Positions 45,853 through 55,535 are shown, counted from the first letter of the stretch. The stretch is 64,000 nucleotides of DNA from Taishania pollutisoli (GCF_014518315.1 NZ_JACVEL010000011.1:50112-114111); one strand, 5' to 3'. The notes: generated from the sequence alone by a model not told the origin. A program made the numbers and translations.

Positions 45853-46811
45853 AAACGGAACATTTTGAATTCATCGCTTTCACGCAACATGACGTACTGA
45901 AATTAACCAATACCCGGGAGGGTGAGGTGAAACTCGGGGAACAGGTGCAGGCCGGCTTATCTGCAAATGCAAAATACGTGCTGATAGGTGTGGAGGAAGA
46001 CATTGGCCCGCAGGCAAACCTGGGAAATCCGGGGGCTAAAAATGCATTCCGTGCGGCCATCTCCCGACTGCTCAATATGCAATCCAACAGGCGCTATTCC
46101 GGTGAAAACCTTTCCTGTGCCGGAGTGGTGCGGCAATTAACTGAATTTACAACCGTTGAACAGGGGAGAAAGCAGGTCGAAGAACTGGATGAATTGTTGA
46201 TTGAGCTATTGGTGCCGATTTATAAAAACGGACAGATTCCGATTCTTGTCGGAGGCGGACACAATAACGCCTATCCGTTGATCGCAGCATTTCACAAAGC
46301 ACATGGGCAACCATTGGAAGTCGTGAATTGCGATCCGCATGCGGATTGCAGGAGGCTGGAAGGGCGGCATAGCGGGAATCCGTTTTCGTATGCCAGAGAA
46401 AGAGGTTTTTTGTCGTTTTATACAGTCCTGGGATTGCATGGAGAGTATAACAGTGAAAACATGTTGAACTATCTGAATGAACAGGGATTCTACTATTCCT
46501 ATTTTGAGGAATACATGAAATTGCCAGCCAAAATGCCGGCAGACCTGCAAACGATTATCATCCGGAGTGATGATTACCTGGGGGTGGAACTGGACATGGA
46601 TTCCATTAAAGGAATGCCTTCTTCGGCTTATACGCCAAGTGGAATTGATGTAGAACACGCGCGGCTGTATATTATGAAACTGGCAAGTTCCAAGCGAAAA
46701 ATAGCTTACTTACATTTGCCGGAGGCGGCACCTGTGACAGAGCAAGATGAGAAAATTGTCGGAAAAACAATTGCTTACCTCATTCATGACTTTTTAGGAA
46801 GTTGCAGGTAG
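45849..46811 (+). CDS. Arginase-family enzyme, probably formimidoylglutamase
   Basis: The 320-residue protein has the arginase metal-binding motifs: GGGHNN (His138), NCDPHADCR (Asp162, His164, Asp166) and ELDMDSIKGMP (Asp249, Asp251). The binuclear Mn site is complete, so it should be catalytically active. In Bacteroidota proteins of this length are commonly called formimidoylglutamase (HutG, histidine breakdown), but no other hut gene is near; an agmatinase- or arginase-like substrate is possible. It follows the thioesterase gene with a four-base overlap. Confidence 0.75.
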   Translation: MKTEHFEFIAFTQHDVLKLTNTREGEVKLGEQVQAGLSANAKYVLIGVEEDIGPQANLGNPGAKNAFRAAISRLLNMQSNRRYSGENLSCAGVVRQLTEFTTVEQGRKQVEELDELLIELLVPIYKNGQIPILVGGGHNNAYPLIAAFHKAHGQPLEVVNCDPHADCRRLEGRHSGNPFSYARERGFLSFYTVLGLHGEYNSENMLNYLNEQGFYYSYFEEYMKLPAKMPADLQTIIIRSDDYLGVELDMDSIKGMPSSAYTPSGIDVEHARLYIMKLASSKRKIAYLHLPEAAPVTEQDEKIVGKTIAYLIHDFLGSCR

Positions 46812-46829
46812 GTTGGATATTGCATACGG

Positions 46830-46906
46830 AATTATAAATGATCAATTATCAAAACTACAGATAGGGAATCCTGCTTACAACATTTGATAATTGATCATTT
46901 ATAATT
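46830..46906. repeat. Perfect 24-bp inverted repeat (hairpin family 2)
   Basis: Arms at 46830-46853 and 46883-46906 are exact reverse complements around a 29-base loop. The arms contain ATCAATTATCAAA, shared with copies at 37386 and 55137. It lies between two convergent genes and may end transcripts in both directions, though there is no strong T tract. Confidence 0.85.
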
Positions 46907-46939
46907 AATCACTTTCAACTCTCCACTCAATTTCAACCG

Positions 46940-47902
46940 TTATTCAAATGTTTTTCTAAGCACCTGATAAATTTCGTATGTCGTCTTGTCGTAGACATAA
47001 ATCAGCAGGTGCATGTTTCCCGGATCATGAGAAGTGCTTCCATCCAATGTTAACACATCCGGAACGACAAAACTGTAATCAAGGTAGTATTTACCGTTTT
47101 CCTTTTTAAGGTCATCTGTTAATGTGCGTCCCCATAAGTTGTTGGTAATGTGCTTGCGATGAATATCTCGGTGTACATAATTCGGGGTGTACGTCCCGTT
47201 GACATTCTGAGGGGCAATGAGGCTGTCTTGTTGTAGAACGACAATTGTTCCCAGATTTGTTAGCGATGCATCCAATAATTCAATTTCCGTATGTAAGAAT
47301 GCTCCTTTTGTCTGTGCATAGTAATTTACATCTGCCTTCATTGCAACCTTTAATGTGGTGTTTAGTGCGTTGTTGACCTGTGATGACAGAATTCCCGAAG
47401 GGTAAAACAATTCCGTTCCTCCTTCTACCTGGATGCGGTTGCTTCCGACACTTGGATTTCCGAAAAAACCGCTGCTTGGCATTGCACCGAAAAATTGACC
47501 GAGCTCCAATCCCTGTGCATTTGTGAAGTCAACGGGGTATTGCGCGTTTACTGCCTGAAATCCTGTGATTCCGGTTGGAGATGAATGCACGGAACTCACA
47601 AAAACACGCTGTGGATATTGTGAATGAATGTTGTGAGCAGCTGTTGCTGCTGCCGGACAATACTGGCAGTTGTGTCCCGTGAAATCATCAATCAGGACAT
47701 TGCGCTGGGTGCTGGCCGTTATCGTATCAAAATCAGGCCACTCCGTGTCCAGGTATGTTTGCCAGTTCCCGGGATATAAACTAACGTCCAGTTCCGTATT
47801 GTAACTACTTGGAGGGTAAATTTTCTCTACTTTGTCACAACTCACTGCGATCAATATGATCAACAATGATCCGATTAAAAAAATGGGCGATAAACGATTC
47901 AT
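46940..47902 (-). CDS. Omp28-type outer-membrane lipoprotein
   Basis: From the ATG at 47902 the protein has 320 residues. A lipoprotein signal ends at LIAVSC (Cys22). The mature N-terminal half has a thioredoxin-like motif HNCQYCPAA (Cys79, Cys82) typical of Omp28-related proteins; the C-terminal half is beta-rich. It is the last gene of a leftward operon tlpA - barrel - omp28. Confidence 0.8.
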   Translation of the reverse strand: MNRLSPIFLIGSLLIILIAVSCDKVEKIYPPSSYNTELDVSLYPGNWQTYLDTEWPDFDTITASTQRNVLIDDFTGHNCQYCPAAATAAHNIHSQYPQRVFVSSVHSSPTGITGFQAVNAQYPVDFTNAQGLELGQFFGAMPSSGFFGNPSVGSNRIQVEGGTELFYPSGILSSQVNNALNTTLKVAMKADVNYYAQTKGAFLHTEIELLDASLTNLGTIVVLQQDSLIAPQNVNGTYTPNYVHRDIHRKHITNNLWGRTLTDDLKKENGKYYLDYSFVVPDVLTLDGSTSHDPGNMHLLIYVYDKTTYEIYQVLRKTFE

Positions 47903-47929
47903 AATTAATTGTTTTATCAAATTCTGTTA

Positions 47930-49630
47930 TTAGAAACTATGCGTTACGGAGAGTGTCAGACCATTGGATGCCGGTACAAAGCGACAAACACCACCGACGC
48001 AGAACATTCCAGCCCGCTGGCGACCGTAAGATGCCATGATCCGGGTTGCCCCTTTTACATAGCCAACTGTGAAATAAGGATGGTGCGCCCGTTTTTTCTT
48101 GTCGTAATTTCCGAAATTATACTGGTCCATTACACTGATCATCCAGTTGGAATTAATCGTGTATTCCAGTAAAACGGTTCCCCAGTCGCCATTGTCGGTT
48201 GCTCTGGACCCCGCTGTATTAAACGGAACCCGGTTGTTCAGGGAGTCGATACGATTGACAAACATCACCTGAAATTCTGCCCGTAAGGAAGAGCGGTTTT
48301 TGAATTTATAACCTAATTCCAGTACGACCGTATTGGAGGTAATGTCACCCGGTTGTTTGGTTACGGCTGCAATATTATTGTTCAATACAATGTGATAGTA
48401 ACTCAGGATTGCATTGAAATTTTTGGTGAATTTTTTAGAAATACTGGCATTGATGTCCAACCAGTACAATGAATCGCTCATGGCAAATGGTTTGGTTGAA
48501 TAAAGAATACCTGTTGAATCGGTGTCGTAAGTCGCGTTGGGTGTACGTTTCGGTCTGAAAGCGGTGGAAGCGTTTACGTTGATAGTTGTTCCGTATTTAC
48601 CTCCTAATGCTGTCCCTTTCGGAATGGTGTAAACCACTTCTCCCTGGAAAGCGACTTCCCCTGTTGGCTGCGTAGCATACGGATACAGTGATGAAACCAA
48701 ATTGTATGTATGTGTTCTGTTCATTGCCGGAAGGTAATTAATAAGGACATCCTGCATCACTTTTGTTCTGTCGGAGCGAAAACTCATGTTGTCAACAGAT
48801 TTGGCTGAAAAAAGTACTCCCAATCCCTTTGTTGAATATCCGGCATTAATGACTGTTGCAAACCCTTTGTTATAGATGTAAGCATTATCCTGTGAGGGGT
48901 CTTGTCCTTTCTCAACGTATTCCCCGTCGAGCGTGAATCCTTTGTAGCGGAGTCCCAGTCTTCCTCCGTATGTTGCTACGTTCTGGGGAAGAATCAATGT
49001 CTCATCGTTGTCTTCCTGGAATTTACTTACAAATGATCCGCCGACAACAACTTCCAATGGTTTGTCTTGTAGTTTCTGAAACAGTTGATTAATATTCAGT
49101 TCCATATCTCCCCCTCTGACGGTGCCGCTGCTGTGTGCAATCCCACTCCGGAAAGCAAGACGTTGTAATCCATATACTCCTTTTAGTGTAACGCCCCGGT
49201 ACGGAGTAAGTTTGACGCGGATTCCATCCAGCATATTGTCATATCCCAGTGCCCGGTCTTCGTATGCGCGAAGCGCGAGACCGCTTCCGAATTGTTCATA
49301 AAAATTACCTGCGGTTACATCGATGAAGCTATTCCCATAGCCAACGTACCGCATTCCCAGTCCGGTGCCTTCAAAAGCAGTAGGGTATCCCTGAATTCGG
49401 GGAAGGTATGATTCAAACCGTAGTCCGCCCCTGAAGTTCCCATGGGTATAGTAAACATTCATATAGGAATTGAGTAACCCTTTCGATGCCGGTTGAGTGG
49501 CACCAATCAGGGAGTCTTCATTCAGGTATTGGAAAATACTTTCAATGTTTCCTGTGAAATTTCCCCTGTCTAATTGTCCGTTAGCAGTAAGAGCCAACAC
49601 AATAAAGCCGGAAGCCAGTAATTTTTTCAT
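47930..49630 (-). CDS. Outer-membrane beta-barrel protein, DUF6029-like
   Basis: The 566-residue protein has a signal peptide (MKKLLASGFIVLALTANG) and a full-length barrel pattern: GLGMRYVGYGNSFIDVTAGNFYEQFGSGLALRA, many aromatic-ended strands, and a C-terminal strand TLSVTHSF ending in Phe. I recall this as DUF6029, found next to Omp28-like genes; that family name is from memory. It probably forms an envelope complex with the neighbouring lipoprotein and the TlpA-like protein. Confidence 0.65.
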   Translation of the reverse strand: MKKLLASGFIVLALTANGQLDRGNFTGNIESIFQYLNEDSLIGATQPASKGLLNSYMNVYYTHGNFRGGLRFESYLPRIQGYPTAFEGTGLGMRYVGYGNSFIDVTAGNFYEQFGSGLALRAYEDRALGYDNMLDGIRVKLTPYRGVTLKGVYGLQRLAFRSGIAHSSGTVRGGDMELNINQLFQKLQDKPLEVVVGGSFVSKFQEDNDETLILPQNVATYGGRLGLRYKGFTLDGEYVEKGQDPSQDNAYIYNKGFATVINAGYSTKGLGVLFSAKSVDNMSFRSDRTKVMQDVLINYLPAMNRTHTYNLVSSLYPYATQPTGEVAFQGEVVYTIPKGTALGGKYGTTINVNASTAFRPKRTPNATYDTDSTGILYSTKPFAMSDSLYWLDINASISKKFTKNFNAILSYYHIVLNNNIAAVTKQPGDITSNTVVLELGYKFKNRSSLRAEFQVMFVNRIDSLNNRVPFNTAGSRATDNGDWGTVLLEYTINSNWMISVMDQYNFGNYDKKKRAHHPYFTVGYVKGATRIMASYGRQRAGMFCVGGVCRFVPASNGLTLSVTHSF

Positions 49631-49653
49631 AAGGTAATAAGGAGTGACGGAAA

Positions 49654-50166
49654 TTATTGTTTTTTACTGAGATTCATCAATTCCTGGTACAATAATTCTT
49701 CATCTCCCGGAGCATAATTGTTATGTGAATATACAATTGTTCCGTCTTTGTTGACCAGGAATGTGTGTGGTACATTGTTGACCCCCATTGCTCTTCTGAA
49801 GTCGCTGTTCGGATCCATTAATACAACGTATTCCCACGCACGTCCGTTAACATAGACCGGAACGGAGTTTTTTGTTTTTTCATCATCGATGGAAACGGCT
49901 ACCAGTGTAACCCCGAATTCTTCCTGCCAGTCCGGGTATACTTCATGGATGGTATTTAACTCTCTTTTACACGGAGAGCACCAGGTAGCCCAGAAACTGA
50001 TAATTACCGGTCCTTTTGCTGCCAGTTCAGCCGTGTTAACTACTTTACCGTTCATGTCTTTTAATTGAACACCCGGTAATTTTTTATCTTTTCCCGATTC
50101 CTGTGCGAAAGAAGCAGAAAGCAATGTAAATGCAATAAATGTAGCGATTAATCTTTTCATTATCAT
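49654..50166 (-). CDS. TlpA-type periplasmic thioredoxin
   Basis: The 170-residue protein has a signal peptide (cut after SFA), and a thioredoxin/AhpC-TSA fold with the WCSPCKRE redox site (Cys63, Cys66), a SIDDEKTK insertion and the cis-Pro loop VPHTFLV. It is the first gene of the leftward operon ahead of the barrel and Omp28-type genes; it may maintain disulfides in them. Start could be Met1 or Met3. Confidence 0.9.
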   Translation of the reverse strand: MIMKRLIATFIAFTLLSASFAQESGKDKKLPGVQLKDMNGKVVNTAELAAKGPVIISFWATWCSPCKRELNTIHEVYPDWQEEFGVTLVAVSIDDEKTKNSVPVYVNGRAWEYVVLMDPNSDFRRAMGVNNVPHTFLVNKDGTIVYSHNNYAPGDEELLYQELMNLSKKQ

Positions 50167-50439
50167 TTTTTTATAGTTTGTGCATGGAGAGGCAATCAGT
50201 TTGCCGTTTCACCCAAAGGTAACATAGATTTTTTATATAATTCATAAATGCCAGGGGTTAAACTATCTTCCTTTCTTGGAATCCCAACTTGAAGTAACGG
50301 GAGGAATAAAAATGAAAATCCTGTTGGCAATGCTATTTTTTTATTAAATTTACAACATGAAAGCACTTGGACTTAAATTTCTGGAATAATTTGTGATTGA
50401 GTTCAGTGAAAACAAACGAATGATTGATAATTGAAGCGT

Positions 50440-51213
50440 ATGAAAAAATTAGTACTTTTTCTTTTTGGTTTTACAGTATTGACAGCTTATTCTCAGATTG
50501 AGATCAGAAAGCCGGGAGATACACAAGATATTTCAGGAACAACAATTACCGAAAACGTAACATTGAACGATGTGCCTGCCGATGACGAATGGGCGTATTG
50601 GGGAGGAAGTAAGTTTCACGTGTTTAATCTTTCAGGTTCAGATCAACAGTTCAGGCTGAAAAGAGTGCGGGTTTCCGTTCCTTCTGATTGGGACGATCAG
50701 ATTTGCTGGCCTCCGACATGTTACCCGACAAGTGGTGCAATGTATTTAACACCAAACAGTGTTTCAAATCCCGCTCCTGTAATTTTTAACGGAGGGTCTA
50801 CAACGGATTTGGATGGTGCTGTAGCTGAAATCAAACCACAAATTTATCCGGGGCAACCAGGTTCATCTGCAACATACAGATACATCGTAACAGATGCTAC
50901 CGGAGATACACATTATGATTCAATTACGTTGGTGATTAACTATGTCAATAACCTGAGTGTCTCAACGGCACAGAAAAGTGTAGAGCTGACCATGTCTCCT
51001 AACCCTGCAACGGATTATGTAGTGATCAATGCGGAAGGAATGGCAGACGCAAAAATCCGCGTCGTTGATGTGTTGGGCAATGTTGTTTATACAGGTGAAT
51101 TTAGTAATACGAGAAAATTAAGTGTCGCTGACTTTAAAAGCGGTGTTTATTTTGTGACTGTTCAGGGAGAATCCAACAAAGGATTTACAAAGAAATTAGT
51201 CGTGCGGCATTAA
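50440..51213 (+). CDS. Secreted protein with T9SS type A sorting domain
   Basis: From the ATG at 50440 the protein has 257 residues (the TTG at 50431 is less likely). It has a signal peptide (MKKLVLFLFGFTVLTAYS before Q), a beta-rich body of about 160 residues with a disulfide-like CWPPTC, and a C-terminal sorting domain (LTMSPNPATDYVVI, IRVVDVLGNVVY, SGVYFVTVQG, ending KLVVRH). Function of the body is unknown. Confidence 0.85.
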   Translation: MKKLVLFLFGFTVLTAYSQIEIRKPGDTQDISGTTITENVTLNDVPADDEWAYWGGSKFHVFNLSGSDQQFRLKRVRVSVPSDWDDQICWPPTCYPTSGAMYLTPNSVSNPAPVIFNGGSTTDLDGAVAEIKPQIYPGQPGSSATYRYIVTDATGDTHYDSITLVINYVNNLSVSTAQKSVELTMSPNPATDYVVINAEGMADAKIRVVDVLGNVVYTGEFSNTRKLSVADFKSGVYFVTVQGESNKGFTKKLVVRH

Positions 51214-51242
51214 TCGCTTTATGTGATATAACATATTTTTGA

Positions 51243-51270
51243 AGAGATCGTTTCGGCGGTCTCTTTTTTT
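51243..51270 (+). terminator. Terminator after the T9SS cargo gene
   Basis: AGAGATCG and CGGTCTCT form an 8-bp stem with one G-U pair around TTTCGG, followed by seven Ts. Confidence 0.88.
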
Positions 51271-51300
51271 GTAAATTATAATTACATTTGAACTCCTGAA

Positions 51301-52107
51301 ATGAAAACATTGGAAGATCACTATTTTAAAGCATTAGAGTCATCCGTTCTGGCATCGGGTGTCATTATGCGTATTTACCAGACTTCCTTTCTCAAAAATT
51401 TTAAATCAGACGGTTCACCTGTAACAGAAGCTGACACTGCATCAGCGGAAGTAATTGTCAAAAACCTCGAAACTATTGGAATTCCAATTATTTGTGAAGA
51501 AGACCCGAAACATTCCTATGATGAGCGAAAAAACTGGCGGGATGTATGGCTGGTTGATCCGTTGGACGGAACAAAGGAATTCATTCGCAGAAATGGAGAA
51601 TTTGCAGTCAATATCGCATTGGTGCGGGACGGGAAACCGCTATTCGGGCTTATTGCAAGTCCGGTAAACCAAACCATTTTATTCGGTGGAGCAGGGCATG
51701 GAGCCTTCATCACTGATTTTAGCGACCTCAATAATCCGGATAAATGGAAAAAATTGTCTGCTTCGGAAATCAATTCGCCGGTTGTACTGGCAAGTTCCAG
51801 AACACCATACAGAGGTCGTGAGGTGGAACTGATTGAAGCAATTAAAGCAAAAGATGCAATTGATTATGTGAAAAAAGGTTCTGCCCTCAAATTTTTCGAT
51901 CTGGCAGAAGGAACCGCGGATGTATATCCCCGTTTTGCTCCGACAATGGAGTGGGATATTGCTGCCGGACAAGCCATCCTTGAGTCACTGGAAGGTGTTG
52001 TTTTAAATGTAGAAACGGGGCAGCCCCTGACCTATAACAAAGAATCACTGCTGAATCCTCATTTTATTGCCAAAACAAAAGGTTTTATCAATTTCTTTGA
52101 TGAATGA
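51301..52107 (+). CDS. cysQ: 3'(2'),5'-bisphosphate nucleotidase CysQ
   Basis: The 268-residue inositol-monophosphatase-fold protein has the metal site: EEDP with Glu67, WLVDPLDGTKEF (Asp86, Asp89), and the second WDIAAGQAIL motif. CysQ dephosphorylates PAP from sulfate assimilation and keeps it from poisoning sulfotransferases. The stop overlaps the next gene start (ATGA), coupling it to an outer-membrane barrel gene. Confidence 0.92.
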   Translation: MKTLEDHYFKALESSVLASGVIMRIYQTSFLKNFKSDGSPVTEADTASAEVIVKNLETIGIPIICEEDPKHSYDERKNWRDVWLVDPLDGTKEFIRRNGEFAVNIALVRDGKPLFGLIASPVNQTILFGGAGHGAFITDFSDLNNPDKWKKLSASEINSPVVLASSRTPYRGREVELIEAIKAKDAIDYVKKGSALKFFDLAEGTADVYPRFAPTMEWDIAAGQAILESLEGVVLNVETGQPLTYNKESLLNPHFIAKTKGFINFFDE

Positions 52108-53672
52108 ACAAAAGGGTAAATAAGATACTGCTACTTATCTGGATAGCTGGTTGGACTTCTGTTTCCGTGTCACAGCAGAATAATTTGCCGTTGAATCACT
52201 TCTACAAAGACAGGCTGTACCATGCCACGAGTAAGATGCCCGGGTACACCGGCAACAGTTTTTTCCCGGCGACAGAAAGTGATTATGATTTGCATTTTAA
52301 AATACGTGATACTTCCAGGCAATACTATACGGTTACCGAACATTTATTCAAAAAGCATTTCCTGGAATTCAAAGGAAAAAATTATTACCTGACCATTTCC
52401 CCTGTCTTCGATTTTTCATTGGGAAAGGATCTGGCAGATACGGCATCAAGGAGATTGTTTCAGAACACACGGGGATTTCACATCGAAGGAGATTTATTCC
52501 ATAATTTTTCATTTTCAACCAGCTTCTACGAAAATCAATCGCGCAATCCGGTCTACCAGTCCATGTACTTCAATGCAATAGGCGAGTCGTATGTGAACCA
52601 GGGAGATTCAAGTTACTATACCCAAAATGCGGTTGTTCCGGGATTGGGAAGAACAAAGCCGTTTAAAATGGATGGTTATGACTACGCTTTTGCAATGGGA
52701 GACATTATATACCGGCCATTCAAAGTACTGACTCTTTCAGCAGGAAATACACGTAAATTCATTGGTGATGGTTACCGTTCCTTATTGCTGTCGGATAACA
52801 GTTTCAGTGCACCGTTTTTTCAGGCAAACTACCGGTTTTTGCCCCGTTGGGAATTTGTATACCTGCGCAGCAGACTGATGAACTTGTTGCGCCGTCCTGC
52901 AAGTACAACCGTAGAGTCGTACTATGATCCTAAAGTCATGGCGGTGAATTACATTTCATTTAAAGCGACGAAAAACCTGACACTTTCCCTGTTTGAAGGA
53001 ACAATCTATTCAAAAGGAGACTCCATTGTTTCCAAACGCGCATCACCGTGGATGTACAACCCCATTCCGCTTGTCGGTGCATTTGTGACGGATGCTTCAG
53101 AAGCCAATTCCGTTGTCGGGCTGAATATCGGATATACGGTTATTCCTGCCATTCGTTTGTATGCGCAAGGTGCCTGGAATTCCCGTCATCATGGATGGGG
53201 AGCACAATTGGGAATGCGGGTAATGGAACCGTGGAAAGTGAAAAATCTGTTTGTGCAAGTGGAAGGAAACTATGCGTCCGAAAATTTATACCGTTCGACA
53301 AATCCGCGATTGAACTATAGCCATTTCAACCTCCCGTTGGCAGCTATTAAAGGAGAAGGGTTTACAGAAATAGTCGTGCGCGCCAATTATGAAATAAAAC
53401 GCGCGTACGTTGATTTGAAAACGGTTTTTTACAGGTTGAACAATTATTCTCCGACATCTCTTCTGTCTTTATACGATGCAGGGACACGAACAAACGGAAC
53501 AATTTTGCACACAGCAGTTGAAGCAGGATACCGCTTTAATAAAAAGATGAATTTCTCCGTGTTTGTCAATTACCTGTTCAGAACGGAGAATACCGGAGGA
53601 GGAAGTCAGTTGACACATGTTGTGGGAATAGGAATGAAAACGGGATTGATTAACAGCTATACGGATTTCTGA
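52104..53672 (+). CDS. Outer-membrane Wzi/RemB-like barrel, copy 1
   Basis: The 522-residue protein has a signal sequence (cut after VSVS), then alternating beta strands. The segment GNTRKFIGDGYRSLLLSDNSF recalls capsule-assembly Wzi proteins and gliding-associated RemB; this family name is from memory. It begins inside the cysQ stop and its own stop overlaps the start of a related barrel gene (TGATG). Role may be in surface polysaccharide attachment or gliding. Confidence 0.6.
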   Translation: MNKRVNKILLLIWIAGWTSVSVSQQNNLPLNHFYKDRLYHATSKMPGYTGNSFFPATESDYDLHFKIRDTSRQYYTVTEHLFKKHFLEFKGKNYYLTISPVFDFSLGKDLADTASRRLFQNTRGFHIEGDLFHNFSFSTSFYENQSRNPVYQSMYFNAIGESYVNQGDSSYYTQNAVVPGLGRTKPFKMDGYDYAFAMGDIIYRPFKVLTLSAGNTRKFIGDGYRSLLLSDNSFSAPFFQANYRFLPRWEFVYLRSRLMNLLRRPASTTVESYYDPKVMAVNYISFKATKNLTLSLFEGTIYSKGDSIVSKRASPWMYNPIPLVGAFVTDASEANSVVGLNIGYTVIPAIRLYAQGAWNSRHHGWGAQLGMRVMEPWKVKNLFVQVEGNYASENLYRSTNPRLNYSHFNLPLAAIKGEGFTEIVVRANYEIKRAYVDLKTVFYRLNNYSPTSLLSLYDAGTRTNGTILHTAVEAGYRFNKKMNFSVFVNYLFRTENTGGGSQLTHVVGIGMKTGLINSYTDF

Positions 53673-55111
53673 TGACTAAATTAATACACATAGCAATCAT
53701 CTGGATCATCGGTACCGTTTCGTTGTACGGGCAGTATGGTATTAGTCATTTGTACGAAGAATTACCACAAGATAGTATTCCAAAATCAGCCGTTGATTTA
53801 CATACGGCACTCAAACCTGCTATCCGGCAGCCCAATTTCCTGTCGCTGAAACGTGAGGTGCAACCAAAGAACAATTACTTTTTTATTGCTCCGGCTGTTG
53901 ACGTAAACGGAGGATATACCTCGCAGATGAATTACCGTACCGGATTGGGAGTAAACTTGCAGGCGCAGGCGGGAAAATGGTTTTTCAAAGTCGGTGCAAT
54001 GGGTGGTGCGGGTTCGGTTGATTCACTGTTCAATACCCGCTCTTATTATTACGAAGCAAAAGGCAACGAATATTATTATGCAGATGTACGAGGCCGTATC
54101 AGCTATACACCCAATGAGATTTTCAATTTCCAGGTCGGATTGGACAATCAATTCATCGGGGAGGGAAGCCGCTCTTTGTTTTTAAGTGATTATGGTGTTC
54201 CACATCCGTTTGCTCAGATTCGTACCGCATTCTGGCGATTGGAATACACTGTCTTGTACCAGTTCATGCGGGAATATGTGCCGGGGGCATGGAAGTCAAA
54301 ATACGCAACCTCTCATCACATTAGTCTCAACGCAACAAAATGGCTGAACATCGGAATTTTTGAAACAGTGCTTTTTCAACCGAAAGATACCTTGTTGAAC
54401 CGCGGATATGACGTAGAGTACCTGAACCCGGTTATTTTCTTTCGTCCCCAGGAGTATTCACTCGGATCATCCGACAATGTACTGATTGGTGTGTCCCTGG
54501 ATATCAAATTAGGGAATCATATGTTTTATTCCCAGGGGATTTTAGATGAATTTAACCTGAGGGAAATAAAAAACAACCCAAGTTGGTGGGCCAATAAGTA
54601 CGGAGCACAGTTGGGAGTGAAGGGGCGTTTTCATCCTGTGTTTGGTTCTTTGTTTTATCGTGTGGAGTATAATATGATGCGTCCCTACATGTATTCGCAT
54701 GTGAATGAAATGCAAACTTACGGAAACCAGGGGCATGTGCTGGCGCATCCGTTGGGAGGGAATTTTCATGAAATCCTGGCAGAATTAAAATGGCAGAAAA
54801 GGAAATACCTGGTCAAATTCTTCACGACTTACCGTCTGAAAGGAGAAGATAAGGACGGATTCAGTTACGGAGGAGATATTTATCAGCCCTATACATTGCG
54901 ACCGGCAGATTACGGAAATCGCATCGGGCAAGGGTTGGGGAGAAATACAAGCAGAACCATTCTAACGTTTGACTATGAAGTGTGGAAACCTGCAAAAATT
55001 CATGTTTTTATAGAAAACCATCTGATTATTCAGGCAAATACAAAGCAGATAAGCTACATTCCGGTTATCGGCGTCAGAAGTCAGTTGTGGAATGATTATC
55101 GGAATTATTAA
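53672..55111 (+). CDS. Outer-membrane Wzi/RemB-like barrel, copy 2
   Basis: The 479-residue protein repeats the motif of copy 1 as GLDNQFIGEGSRSLFLSDYG, so both arose by duplication, but most of the sequence has diverged. It has a signal peptide ending near SLYG and further strands to the C-terminal WNDYRNY, which lacks the final Phe. Translation is coupled to copy 1 through TGATG. Confidence 0.6.
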   Translation: MTKLIHIAIIWIIGTVSLYGQYGISHLYEELPQDSIPKSAVDLHTALKPAIRQPNFLSLKREVQPKNNYFFIAPAVDVNGGYTSQMNYRTGLGVNLQAQAGKWFFKVGAMGGAGSVDSLFNTRSYYYEAKGNEYYYADVRGRISYTPNEIFNFQVGLDNQFIGEGSRSLFLSDYGVPHPFAQIRTAFWRLEYTVLYQFMREYVPGAWKSKYATSHHISLNATKWLNIGIFETVLFQPKDTLLNRGYDVEYLNPVIFFRPQEYSLGSSDNVLIGVSLDIKLGNHMFYSQGILDEFNLREIKNNPSWWANKYGAQLGVKGRFHPVFGSLFYRVEYNMMRPYMYSHVNEMQTYGNQGHVLAHPLGGNFHEILAELKWQKRKYLVKFFTTYRLKGEDKDGFSYGGDIYQPYTLRPADYGNRIGQGLGRNTSRTILTFDYEVWKPAKIHVFIENHLIIQANTKQISYIPVIGVRSQLWNDYRNY

Positions 55112-55136
55112 TGGGAATTAGCAATGGTTTAAGTAT

Positions 55137-55203
55137 CAATTATCAAGTCTTCGCGATGTAAAATTGAGTTTCCCTCATTTGATAATTAATCATTCATAAT
55201 TCA
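55137..55203. repeat. Copy of hairpin family 2
   Basis: CAATTATCAAGTCTTCGCGATG, with its inverted partner TTTGATAATT some 30 bases later, is nearly the same as the copy at 37386. It lies between two convergent genes. Confidence 0.7.
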
Positions 55204-55244
55204 ATAGCCGTTGAAAAGAAATCTAAAAGTCTAACATCTAATAA

Positions 55245-55535
55245 TCACTTGTCCAATACCTTTGGAATTCTGAAATAATCTGAATCTTTCTTCGGAGCAT
55301 TTTTAAGAACTTCAGCCTGCGTTAACGTTACTTCAGCAACATCATCGCGCAAGCGGTTAATCTCCTCGCTCATGAATATCAACGGTTCTACATTTTCAGT
55401 ATCGACCTGTTGCAATACTTCCATGAATGAAATAATAGTTTCCATCTCCTGTTTGATAGCTGTTTTAGCTTCTCCTTCAAACTCCAAGCGCGCCAGGTGC
55501 GCAATGTGATCTACTGTTTCGTCTGTTATTTTCAT
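55245..55535 (-). CDS. gatC: Asp/Glu-tRNA amidotransferase subunit C
   Basis: The 96-residue protein has the GatC layout: VDHIAHLARLEF, the long helix with EMETIISFMEVLQQVDTENVEP, and a C-terminal RDDVAE...DSDYFRIPKVL end that wraps GatA. GatCAB converts misacylated Glu-tRNA(Gln) or Asp-tRNA(Asn). gatA and gatB are not in the window. Confidence 0.95.
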   Translation of the reverse strand: MKITDETVDHIAHLARLEFEGEAKTAIKQEMETIISFMEVLQQVDTENVEPLIFMSEEINRLRDDVAEVTLTQAEVLKNAPKKDSDYFRIPKVLDK

